Part shown: positions 45,440 to 55,099 of the stretch, piece by piece
Layout of the letters: each line of letters opens with the position of its first letter
Numbering within the stretch: the stretch's first letter is position 1
Assembly: GCF_001421485.1 (NCBI RefSeq)
Contig: NZ_LMKK01000002.1
Span: forward strand, 372,001 to 436,000
Direction: 5' to 3'
Origin: Agreia sp. Leaf210
GTDB taxonomy: Bacteria > Actinomycetota > Actinomycetes > Actinomycetales > Microbacteriaceae
DNA: 64,000 nt
Translations under genes and position numbers: made by a program
The notes under the pieces: generated by a model
The model's database searches: none
What the model was told of the DNA's origin: nothing
What the model saw: only the letters and a program-made list of their open reading frames with translations

Positions 45440-46003
45440 ATGGCTCCCCTCGTCCACGCCTTCGATTGGCCCGACCGGGTGGTGGTCGGCGCGATCGGCC
45501 AGCCCGGTTCCCGTTCCTTCTACCTTCAGGCCCGCACGGGCAAGCGCGTCGTCAGCGTCGGCCTCGAGAAACAGCAGTCCGCCGCCCTCGCCGAGAAGAT
45601 CGAGGAGGTCCTTGACGAGCTCATGAGCCAGGAGGGCAATCCGTCGAGCGTTCCGGCGACGACTCCGGTCGAGCTGGTCGACAACGACCCGCTCGATCCC
45701 GTCGAAGAGGAATTCCGCATCGGCACTCTCAGCCTCGGCTGGGATCCCTCGACCGCCCAGGTGGTCATCCAGGCGTTCCCGATCATCGAGATCGAGATCG
45801 ACGAAGATCAAGATGAACTCGAGCTCGATCTCGCCGATGTGGAACCCGACGAGATGCTCCTCGTGCGCATCCCCGTAGGCTCCGCCAGGGCGTTCGCCAA
45901 GCGCACGCTCGAGGTCGTGGGCGCGGGCCGGCCGCTCTGCCCGCTGTGCGGCATGCCGATGGATGCCGATGGGCACGTCTGCGACCCGTCGCCGGACTTG
46001 TAG
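45440..46003 (+). CDS. DUF3090 family protein
   Basis: Protein of 187 aa whose C terminus carries a probable zinc site: CPLCGMPM, then HVC. The body is acidic and beta-rich (a FPIIEIEIDEDQDELELDL run). Second gene of the actinobacterial trio; the next start ATG immediately follows its stop. Often near mycothiol gene mshC in other genomes, though mshC is not in this window. Function not known. Confidence 0.9.
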   Translation: MAPLVHAFDWPDRVVVGAIGQPGSRSFYLQARTGKRVVSVGLEKQQSAALAEKIEEVLDELMSQEGNPSSVPATTPVELVDNDPLDPVEEEFRIGTLSLGWDPSTAQVVIQAFPIIEIEIDEDQDELELDLADVEPDEMLLVRIPVGSARAFAKRTLEVVGAGRPLCPLCGMPMDADGHVCDPSPDL

Positions 46004-46786
46004 ATGGCGATCGACGCGAATGGCCCCGTCGACGCGTTCGACGCCGAGCTCATCATCACGGGGCGCATCACGACCGCGTCGAATGCGACCTTCCTCGCGC
46101 AGATCGGAGGCACCGCTGTCGTCTACAAGCCGGTCGCGGGCGAGAATCCCCTGTGGGATTTTCCTGACGGCACGCTGGCTCAGCGCGAGGCGGCGGCATA
46201 CCTCGTGTCCGAAGCCTTCGGGTGGAACGTCGTTCCCCGCACGTGGCTGAGAAGCGGCCCGATGGGAGTGGGCATGGTGCAGTTGTGGCAGGACATCGAC
46301 CCCGAACAGGATGCCGTCGACCTGGTCACCGCAGACCGGTTACCCGAATCCGGATGGCGTCGCGTGCTCGACGGCACCGACGAGGAGGACCGCGAGGTCA
46401 CCCTCATCCACGAGGACACCGACGCGCTCCGGCGCATGGCGATCTTCGATGTCGTGGCGAACAACGCCGATCGAAAAGGTGGCCACATCCTCGCTATGCC
46501 CGACGGGCACAGGCACGGGGTCGACCACGGCCTGACATTCCATGCGGAGCACAAACTGCGCACCGTGCTCTGGGGTTTCACGGGAGACGAGCTGCGCCCC
46601 GACGAGATCGCCGCCGTCGATCGCGTGCGCACATCGCTCTACGCCGAGCTGGGCGATACCCTGTCCGAGCTCATCACATCAGACGAACTCGACGCTCTGG
46701 ACGCCCGGTGCGATCGGCTGCTGCGCACGACGAGATTTCCGGCACCGCGGGGTCATATGCCCGCGGTGCCGTGGCCGCTCTTCTGA
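46004..46786 (+). CDS. SCO1664 family protein (PI3/4-kinase-like fold)
   Basis: Protein of 260 aa starting at the base after the DUF3090 stop. The nucleotide-binding Lys is in AVVYKPVAGENPLWDFPDG, and a catalytic-type NNADRKGGH with a later VDHGLTF matches the kinase loop and metal Asp of phosphatidylinositol-kinase-like folds. It ends PAVPWPLF. Substrate unknown; translationally coupled to its neighbour. Confidence 0.88.
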   Translation: MAIDANGPVDAFDAELIITGRITTASNATFLAQIGGTAVVYKPVAGENPLWDFPDGTLAQREAAAYLVSEAFGWNVVPRTWLRSGPMGVGMVQLWQDIDPEQDAVDLVTADRLPESGWRRVLDGTDEEDREVTLIHEDTDALRRMAIFDVVANNADRKGGHILAMPDGHRHGVDHGLTFHAEHKLRTVLWGFTGDELRPDEIAAVDRVRTSLYAELGDTLSELITSDELDALDARCDRLLRTTRFPAPRGHMPAVPWPLF

Positions 46787-46787
46787 C

Positions 46788-47036
46788 TTACTCTTCGGAC
46801 TTCAACGCGAGACCGATCGCGAAGAACGTGGGTGCCCAGTGGCCGATGAAGATGCCCCAGCGGTCGGACTGGGCCTTGTCGTCTGACTTCTTGGCGCGAG
46901 ATCCCAGCCATGCGAAGAGGGCGAGAACGATGGAAGCGAAGCCCGCCAGATAGGCGTACTCGCTGCGCAGACCCAGGTCATGCGCCGTGCGGATGGGGTT
47001 GAATGCGGCCTGCTCGATATCTTTCTTCTTCGCCAT
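46788..47036 (-). CDS. Small membrane protein, unknown function
   Basis: Protein of 82 aa: charged N terminus (MAKKKDIEQAAFNPIRTAHDLGLRSE), one helix (YLAGFASIVLALFAWLGS), a basic loop, and a second shorter hydrophobic stretch (FIGHWAPTFFAIGLAL). Start ATG 47036 after GGAAGGA. Convergent with the SCO1664 gene, its stop 1 bp away. Confidence 0.75.
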   Translation of the reverse strand: MAKKKDIEQAAFNPIRTAHDLGLRSEYAYLAGFASIVLALFAWLGSRAKKSDDKAQSDRWGIFIGHWAPTFFAIGLALKSEE

Positions 47037-47090
47037 GGTGGCGTCCTTCCGTCAGAAGCCCGTTTGGGGCTGAGGCCACTGTGGCACGCG

Positions 47091-47129
47091 AAAACGCCCA
47101 GCCCCATGGGATTGCGCGGGCTGGGCGTT
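47091..47129 (-). terminator. Terminator after the second Clp ATPase gene
   Basis: Perfect 12-bp inverted repeat AACGCCCAGCCC (47093-47104) / GGGCTGGGCGTT (47118-47129), with a short T run on the minus strand. It lies 34 bases past the Clp gene stop and before the small membrane protein gene. Confidence 0.75.
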
Positions 47130-47162
47130 CTCGTAGTATCTTCGGCCGAACCGGCCTGCGTG

Positions 47163-49727
<2,565 letters not shown>

Positions 49728-49744
49728 AGTAACCTCCTGTGAAA

Positions 49745-49765
49745 CTTGAGTGCCTTCGACTCAAC
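49745..49765. promoter_or_regulatory. HAIR element (HspR operator)
   Basis: CTTGAGT-N7-ACTCAAC matches the HAIR consensus CTTGAGT-N7-ACTCAAG at 13 of 14 fixed positions. It lies 18 bp upstream of the TTG start of the Clp ATPase gene, overlapping its leader. HspR bound here would repress until heat or misfolded protein titrates DnaK/HspR. The divergent retron-type unit starts about 80 bp away and might be affected. Confidence 0.85.
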
Positions 49766-49811
49766 TCAACAATGCAGAGCGGTATCTATTCCCGGCCGTA
49801 CGCGAATGCGC

Positions 49812-49840
49812 TCGACGGCGATCTCATCGGCGGTTAGCGT
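49812..49840 (+). promoter_or_regulatory. Possible promoter of the retron RNA
   Basis: TCGACG (49812-49817), 17 bp, then TAGCGT (49835-49840) would start transcription near 49847, the first base of the long inverted repeat. Both boxes are weak matches, as is common in GC-rich actinobacteria, so the call rests on spacing. Confidence 0.3.
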
Positions 49841-49846
49841 GGACGA

Positions 49847-50014
49847 ATGCGACGAACTGCGGACGAGGTGGGTGTAGTCGACAGACGAACACCCTCTCCG
49901 GGGTCACCCCCGGGGCACGACTCTCAGCCTGAACGCACAACCGCAGGCACCGCACCGCGCTTCGCGCGGCCGGGTGCCCGCACCGATCGATTGGTCGCCC
50001 GCGGTTCGTCGCAT
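49847..50014 (+). ncRNA. Candidate retron msr-msd RNA
   Basis: A 168-nt region ending 15 nt before the reverse transcriptase start. Its ends are complementary: 49847-49857 (ATGCGACGAAC) and 50004-50014 (GTTCGTCGCAT) match perfectly, and the pairing continues inwards to 49866 and 49995 with one wobble and one mismatch, about 20 positions in all, as expected for retron a1/a2 repeats. Inside are three hairpins: GGGTGT/ACACCC (49870-49894), CCGGGG/CCCCGG with loop TCAC (49898-49913), and a long two-step one, GGCACC...GGTGCC around CCGCGC-TTC-GCGCGG (49946-49978). The first two would be msr, the last msd. The branching G has not been identified. In-frame translation here is low-complexity and lacks a ribosome site. 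Confidence 0.65.
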
Positions 50015-50029
50015 ACTCACCGGAGTCGT

Positions 50030-51358
50030 GTGAGGCAGCACTCGATCGCGGTCGGGCTCTCGCACGCCATGCTCGCCGCCCCCGAGTGGGCGTTCGACCC
50101 GCTGGTGGATGCCTGCGGCCGGGCTCTCGGCGTACGACCGGGTTGGCTCTGGCCGCTGGTCGACGGAACTCTCGACGCCTACCGTCGCGCACCCCTGGAT
50201 GCACACCGCGAACTCGCGCGGTGGATCGAATCGAGTCGCGTGTTCCAGGAGGCCTTCGACGCCGCTCGCGAGTCCGGTCGCGTCATCACTCTCGCGCACA
50301 TCGAGGCGATCCCCGCCAGCATGGCGCCGACGTCGTTGGCCGTGCCCGCCATCGACGGACTCGGCGAGCTCGCCGATTTTCTCGAGGTCACGCCGGCCCA
50401 GCTCGACTGGGTGACCGACACCGCGCACTGGAATCGGCGGACCCCACGCGGACGACTCCACCACTACAGCTACGACTGGCTCGTGCGACCGGGGCGTACG
50501 CCTCGACTGCTCGAGGTTCCGACCCCGCGAATGCGCAGAGTGCAACGCCGAGTGCTGACCGACGTCCTCAGCGCGCTGCCGCTGAACGATGCTGCACACG
50601 GCTTCGTGCCGGGTCGATCCGCGGCCACCGGCGCCGCGGCGCACGTCGGAGCGCGGACCGTCATCACCCTCGACTTACGCAGCTTCTTCGCCCGGGTGAC
50701 CGCGCGACGCGTGTTCTCCGTCTTTCGACAGGCCGGATATCCCGAGGCAGTGGCGCACGCGCTCACCGGCGTCTGCACGCACGCTGTGCCGTCCTGGGTC
50801 GGGGCCCGGATGCCGGCGGGCGGCTCGAGCGAGGAGCGCGCGGCGCTGAGACAGACGATCTCACGGGCGCATCTGCCCCAGGGCTCGCCGACCTCGCCCG
50901 CGCTGTCGAACCTGTCTGTGCGCCGTCTCGACTCGCGGCTGAGCGGCTGGGCAGCGGCATCCGGTGTCGCCTACACCCGCTATGCCGACGATCTCGCGTT
51001 CAGCGGCGACGATGTGCAGGGCCGAGCCGCAGCGAGGCTCATCGCCGGCGTGGAGCGGGTCGTGCGCGACGAGGGGCACCTGCTCAACGAGGCCAAGACC
51101 AGAATCGCGGGACGAGGAGCTCGGCAGAGCGTGACGGGCCTCGTCGTGAACGATGGCGTCGCGGTCGACCGTGCCTACTTCGACGAGCTGAAGGCCATTC
51201 TGCACAACTGCGCCACGAACGGGCCGCACGGGCAGAACAGGGCCGGTCACCCCGACTTCCGAGCTCACCTGCTGGGAAGACTCGCCTGGGTCGAGAGCGT
51301 CAGCCTGTCTCGAGGGGCACGCCTGCGCCGCGACTTCGACCGGATCGACTGGTCGTAG
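50030..51358 (+). CDS. Retron-type reverse transcriptase
   Basis: RNA-directed DNA polymerase of 442 aa that would copy the upstream RNA into msDNA. GTG 50030, preceded by CCGGAG, is preferred over ATG 49847 because the latter lies in the inverted repeat. Catalytic motifs: TLDLRSFF (Asp215), LPQGSPTSP (282-290), YTRYADDLAFSG (YADD 318-321), LNEAKTRI, and VTGLVVN (368-370), the VTG motif of retron enzymes. The NAxxH-like box is GAAAH (201-205), with the Asn changed. Residues 1-110 are a helical extension without recognised enzyme motif; GELADFLEVTPAQLDWV near 112-128 resembles the pre-fingers segment of myxobacterial retron enzymes. It is flanked by a Clp ATPase gene and a small Cys protein gene, with no known retron effector. 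Confidence 0.88.
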   Translation: MRQHSIAVGLSHAMLAAPEWAFDPLVDACGRALGVRPGWLWPLVDGTLDAYRRAPLDAHRELARWIESSRVFQEAFDAARESGRVITLAHIEAIPASMAPTSLAVPAIDGLGELADFLEVTPAQLDWVTDTAHWNRRTPRGRLHHYSYDWLVRPGRTPRLLEVPTPRMRRVQRRVLTDVLSALPLNDAAHGFVPGRSAATGAAAHVGARTVITLDLRSFFARVTARRVFSVFRQAGYPEAVAHALTGVCTHAVPSWVGARMPAGGSSEERAALRQTISRAHLPQGSPTSPALSNLSVRRLDSRLSGWAAASGVAYTRYADDLAFSGDDVQGRAAARLIAGVERVVRDEGHLLNEAKTRIAGRGARQSVTGLVVNDGVAVDRAYFDELKAILHNCATNGPHGQNRAGHPDFRAHLLGRLAWVESVSLSRGARLRRDFDRIDWS

Positions 51359-51364
51359 CGAGGA

Positions 51365-51526
51365 CTACTTGCCGGCGAGAGCGGTGCACTGCGGGCAGTG
51401 CGGGTAGCCGTTCGTTCCGAACTTCTTGTTCTCGACCGGGATCGCCTTGCCCACCTCGCAGTTGCGATCGTCGTGAAAGACGTTTGTATCTTGCGGCTTC
51501 TTCGAGTAGTAGGGGTTGACCTTCAT
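51365..51526 (-). CDS. Small Cys-rich (zinc-ribbon-like) protein, 53 aa
   Basis: A 53-residue frame with ATG 51526: MKVNPYYSKKPQDTNVFHDD, then NCEVGKAIP, a basic KKFGTNGYP and HCPQCTALAGK. Cys23, His43, Cys44 and Cys47 could bind zinc. Its stop is 6 bp from the convergent reverse transcriptase stop. I do not recognise a family; similar short proteins seem common in Microbacteriaceae, so a link to the retron is not established. Confidence 0.72.
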   Translation of the reverse strand: MKVNPYYSKKPQDTNVFHDDRNCEVGKAIPVENKKFGTNGYPHCPQCTALAGK

Positions 51527-51535
51527 GGGCTCAGT

Positions 51536-51724
51536 CTACGAATCGGATCGTTCCTCGTCGGCCGAACCGGGTCGGAACGCGGCGTCGTCACGAATGTCGA
51601 TACGCGTCACCCCGTCGTGCGTCGACACGTCGATCCGGGGCTCCGCATCGCGCTCGGTCGATTTCGGAGCACTGGTCAACTGATCGCGACGCTTGTCGTC
51701 GGCGGTCGTGTCGGAGTCGGCCAT
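51536..51724 (-). CDS. Small acidic hypothetical protein
   Basis: Protein of 62 aa, highly charged, starting MADSDTTADDKRRDQL and containing a short strand-turn-strand segment (PRIDVSTHDGVTRIDIR). ATG 51724 is the base before the stop of the upstream YtxH-like gene, so the two are one unit. No family recognised. Confidence 0.55.
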   Translation of the reverse strand: MADSDTTADDKRRDQLTSAPKSTERDAEPRIDVSTHDGVTRIDIRDDAAFRPGSADEERSDS

Positions 51725-52033
51725 CTACTTGTCCGACGACGAGCCGGCGGGCGCTGCATCAGACGACGATCCGGCGGGCGCGGCATCAGACGACGAGCCG
51801 GTGACCTTCTCTTTGGCGGCCTTGGCGACGTCGGCGATCTTCTCCTGCACCACGGGAGCAGCCTCGCGCACGAGGTCACCGGCATTCGACACGGCCTTCT
51901 GCACGTGCGGGTCGTGCCAGACGTCATTCGCGCGGGCCTTGATCTCGGTGTACTTGGCGCGTCCTGCCCGGGTGCCGAGAACATAGCCGGCGGCCAGGCC
52001 GACGCCGAGTCCGAAGATGAGTCGTGCTGCCAT
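51725..52033 (-). CDS. YtxH-like single-pass protein with SSSDAAPAG repeats
   Basis: Protein of 102 aa starting at ATG 52033: a Gly-rich transmembrane helix (LIFGLGVGLAAGYVLGTRAG) followed by an amphipathic helical region typical of YtxH-like proteins. The C terminus repeats SSSDAAPAG (encoded by imperfect 27-bp DNA repeats at about 51729-51800), which is unusual. Likely cell-envelope associated; function unknown. Confidence 0.72.
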   Translation of the reverse strand: MAARLIFGLGVGLAAGYVLGTRAGRAKYTEIKARANDVWHDPHVQKAVSNAGDLVREAAPVVQEKIADVAKAAKEKVTGSSSDAAPAGSSSDAAPAGSSSDK

Positions 52034-52111
52034 GATGAGCTTCTTTCTACTCGGAGTGTGCGGTACCTCCAGCGTGACACGAACGCCAGACCCACCCACG
52101 GGGCTTGCGCT

Positions 52112-52585
52112 TCAGGCCTCCGGCTCCCATCTCTTCGCGGCGGAGGAGGCGATGATCGCCAGGAGCGCGGACCTGAAGACGTCGGGCTCGTCGACCTCCG
52201 GCATCATGTCGCGCTCGAGCGTTCGTGCGGAGTTCCAGACGTCGGTGCCGGCGGGGGTGACCGACACGATGTGCCGGCGACGATCGCTCGGATCGGACAC
52301 CCGCTCGACGAAGCCCTCTCGTTGCAACCGCTCGAGCGTGCGCGAGATCGTCTGGTTCTCGACGCGCGCCAGCCGGGCGAGATCGGTCTGGCTCCGCGGC
52401 GACTCCTGCAGCAGATGCAGAACCACGAGACCCGCATGCGTGAGGCCGATGTCATCGAGCCGTTCGGTCCAGGCGTGTTCGACGAGCCGCGACGCGGTCG
52501 CCAGCAGACGACCCGTGGGCCACTCCTGCATATTCGGGCCGGCAGGGGAAGCCGAACGCGCTTCGTTCACCGACTCATCGCTCAT
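52112..52585 (-). CDS. MarR-family transcriptional repressor
   Basis: Winged-helix regulator of 157 aa: the recognition region is RSQTDLARLARVENQTISRTLERLQREGFVERV and the wing is DRRRHIVSVTPAG. It faces the TspO/MFS pair with a palindromic operator between them, so it is expected to repress those genes and itself until a ligand, perhaps the exported drug, binds. Confidence 0.9.
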   Translation of the reverse strand: MSDESVNEARSASPAGPNMQEWPTGRLLATASRLVEHAWTERLDDIGLTHAGLVVLHLLQESPRSQTDLARLARVENQTISRTLERLQREGFVERVSDPSDRRRHIVSVTPAGTDVWNSARTLERDMMPEVDEPDVFRSALLAIIASSAAKRWEPEA

Positions 52586-52608
52586 TCTGCAAATCTAGGC
52601 TACCGTCA

Positions 52609-52630
52609 ATTAGTAAGCTAGCTGACTAAT
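52609..52630. promoter_or_regulatory. Palindromic operator of the MarR regulator
   Basis: A 22-bp near-perfect palindrome, ATTAGTAAGCT followed by AGCTGACTAAT, has only one mismatched pair. It lies 23 bp before the marR start and 13 bp before the TspO start, so one protein bound here would shut both. Confidence 0.75.
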
Positions 52631-52643
52631 CGAGAGGCACCCG

Positions 52644-53456
52644 ATGTCCACACCCTCCAGCGTCACCACCGCCGACAGAGTTCGACAGATCGTCGTCGCG
52701 GTCAGCGCCGTCATCGCCGTCGTCGGCGCCTATATCGGCTCGGGCGCCGCGGGCGGAACGCCCATCCAGAACGCCGCGAACGGCGCGCTCACGGCAGACT
52801 CGACTCCGATCGCCCCCGCGGGTCCGGCATTCTCGATCTGGTCGGTCATCTACCTCGGCCTGTTGGCCTATGCCGTGTGGCAGCTGCTGCCGAAGCAGGC
52901 GAACGCCCCGCGGCAGCGCCTCGTCGGCTACTGGGTGGCTGCCTCTCTGCTGCTGAACGCGGCCTGGATCCTCAGCGTCCAATTCGACCAGCTCGCCCTG
53001 TCCTGCGTCGTCATCGTCGTGCTGCTGGCCGTACTCGCCCGCACGTTCCTCCTGCTCGTCGACGGGCGACCGACGGGTGTCGTCGAGACGATCGTGCTCG
53101 ACGGAACGATGGGGCTCTATCTCGGCTGGGTGTCGATCGCCACGGCGGCCAACCTGGCGGCCGGGCTGACGGCCGCGGGCTTCGACGGTTTCGGCTGGAG
53201 CAGTGACGTCTGGGCTGTCATCGTGCTCGCCGTCGCGGCTGTGGTCGGAGTGCTCATCGCCATCCGCGGCCGCGGCCGCCTCGCACCCGCCGCCTCGCTC
53301 ACCTGGGGCCTCGCCTGGGTGGCCGTCTCACGCACGACGGGCGAACTCGTGTCGCAGCCCGCGATGATCGCCGCAATCGTGGCCGCGGCCGTCGTCGTCA
53401 TCGCGACCGTCGGCATCCGTCTCGCCTCTCGTACCTCGCAGCCCGCACGCGCATGA
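52644..53456 (+). CDS. TspO/MBR-related membrane protein
   Basis: Protein of 270 aa with seven or eight hydrophobic helices. The early GPAFSIWSVIYLGLLAYAVWQLLP and later AWILSVQFDQLALS resemble the TspO/MBR family (PAFSIWxxIY pattern), though the protein is longer than classical TspO. It overlaps the MFS gene by 4 bp (ATGA), so the products are probably made together. Confidence 0.75.
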   Translation: MSTPSSVTTADRVRQIVVAVSAVIAVVGAYIGSGAAGGTPIQNAANGALTADSTPIAPAGPAFSIWSVIYLGLLAYAVWQLLPKQANAPRQRLVGYWVAASLLLNAAWILSVQFDQLALSCVVIVVLLAVLARTFLLLVDGRPTGVVETIVLDGTMGLYLGWVSIATAANLAAGLTAAGFDGFGWSSDVWAVIVLAVAAVVGVLIAIRGRGRLAPAASLTWGLAWVAVSRTTGELVSQPAMIAAIVAAAVVVIATVGIRLASRTSQPARA

Positions 53457-55099
53457 CCTCTTCGCCCACGACCTCGTCCCGCACGCGCTGGTACGGCCTC
53501 GTCTTCATCAGTGTCGCCGTCGCGCTGATCATCGTCGACTCCACGATCGTCAATGTGGCGATCCCCTCGATCGTGAAAGACCTCGACATCTCGAGCACTC
53601 AGGTGCAGTGGGTGCAGGAGTCCTACACGCTCGTCTTCGCGGCCCTGCTGCTGGTCTTCGGCACGCTCGCCGACCGATTCGGGCGCCGCCGGATGCTTCT
53701 GCTCGGCGTCGTGATCTTCGCCGCGTCGAGCGTGTTGGCCGCGATGGCACCGACGGGCGACCTCCTCATCGGTGCCCGCGTGCTGCAAGGGGTCGGCGGA
53801 GCGATGGTTCTTCCCACGACCCTGTCGATCATCAACGCCACGTTCCGCGGCAAGGATCGCGCCATCGCTTTCGCCATCTGGGGATCGACGATCGGCGGCA
53901 TGACGGCTGTCGGCCCCCTCCTGGGCGGCTGGCTCACGACGGACTTCTCGTGGCGCTGGGCGTTCGGCATCAACGTGCCCCTCGGAATCGCGATCGTCGT
54001 CGGGCTGCTGCTGTTCGTGCGCGAATCGCGCGAGGCGACGGCGGCGGGCCGGGTGGATGCGGTGGGCGCGTTCCTCTCGATCGTCACGAGCGCGACACTC
54101 GTCTTCGGGCTCATCGAGGGGCGCAGCCTCGGCTGGTGGCTCGTCGACGAGCGCGTGACGATCGGCTCCTGGCGCTGGCCCGGAGACGTCTCTCCGGTGC
54201 CGATCTCGTTCGCGGTGTGCGTCGTCGCCGGTGTGCTGTTCGTTCTGTGGGGCAGACGACGGCAGCGCGCGGGACTGAGCACGATGCTGGCGTTCGCGCT
54301 GTTCCGCATCCCGTCGTTCCGCAACGGCAACATCGCCGCCATGATCGTGAGCCTCGGCGAGTTCGGCATCATCCTGTCGCTGCCTATCTGGCTGCAGAAC
54401 GTGCTGGGTTACGACGCGCTGCAGACCGGGTTCATCCTGTTGGCGCTGGCGATCGGCTCGTTCGTGGCGAGCGGGTTCGCGGGGGCCTTTGGCAACCGCA
54501 TCGCGCCCGTCGCCATCGTTCGCGTGGGTCTCGCCGCCGAGATCATCGGCGTCGCCGGCATCGCCGTCGTGATCGGGCCCGACACGGGCTGGGGCCTGCT
54601 CGTGCCGTTCCTCTTCGTCTACGGATTCGGTGTGGGTCTCGCGACGGCGCAGCTCACAGGCGTCGTACTGAAAGACGTGCCGGTCGAGCAGAGCGGGTCG
54701 GGCTCAGGCACCCAGTCGACATCGAGGCAGATCGGATCGGCGCTCGGCATCGCGATTCTCGGCACCGTGCTCTTCACGACGGCCGGGGCAGAGCTCGACA
54801 CCCGACTGTCCGACGCGGGCGTTCCGGATGCCCAGCGCGAGCAGATCGTGTCGGCCGTCGTCGACAGCTCCGGCGCAGCGATCAGCGGACTCTCGGCAGA
54901 TCCGTCGACGGCAGCGCAGGCGGAGTCGGCGAAGATCGCATTCTCAGACGGTACGAAGTACGCGGCGTTCTCTGCGGCGGCGTTCTTGTCGCTGGGATTC
55001 CTGGCCACCCTGTCGCTCAGCGGCCGGTCCGACGGCATCGATGCTCGGCGACGGCGACCCGACGGCGTGGAGGACGCCGCTCAGGGAAGCCAGCGGTAG
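53453..55099 (+). CDS. MFS drug efflux transporter, DHA2 (14-TM) family
   Basis: Proton-coupled exporter of 548 aa with about 14 transmembrane helices. It has the motif D-type DSTIVNVAIPSI, motif A GTLADRFGRRRMLL, motif C GPLLGGWL and QSTSRQIGSALGIAILG near the end, all typical of EmrB/QacA relatives. MarR control and the TspO partner point to a drug or lipophilic-compound efflux role; the substrate is not known. Its end overlaps the convergent GNAT gene by 19 bp. Confidence 0.9.
   Translation: MTSSPTTSSRTRWYGLVFISVAVALIIVDSTIVNVAIPSIVKDLDISSTQVQWVQESYTLVFAALLLVFGTLADRFGRRRMLLLGVVIFAASSVLAAMAPTGDLLIGARVLQGVGGAMVLPTTLSIINATFRGKDRAIAFAIWGSTIGGMTAVGPLLGGWLTTDFSWRWAFGINVPLGIAIVVGLLLFVRESREATAAGRVDAVGAFLSIVTSATLVFGLIEGRSLGWWLVDERVTIGSWRWPGDVSPVPISFAVCVVAGVLFVLWGRRRQRAGLSTMLAFALFRIPSFRNGNIAAMIVSLGEFGIILSLPIWLQNVLGYDALQTGFILLALAIGSFVASGFAGAFGNRIAPVAIVRVGLAAEIIGVAGIAVVIGPDTGWGLLVPFLFVYGFGVGLATAQLTGVVLKDVPVEQSGSGSGTQSTSRQIGSALGIAILGTVLFTTAGAELDTRLSDAGVPDAQREQIVSAVVDSSGAAISGLSADPSTAAQAESAKIAFSDGTKYAAFSAAAFLSLGFLATLSLSGRSDGIDARRRRPDGVEDAAQGSQR

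Noticed and set aside
49847-50029. Extending the reverse transcriptase start to ATG 49847
   Set aside because: The extra 61 residues are Pro/Arg/Ser/Thr-rich and random-like, no ribosome site precedes the ATG, and the ATG is the first base of the long inverted repeat. GTG 50030 has a CCGGAG site.
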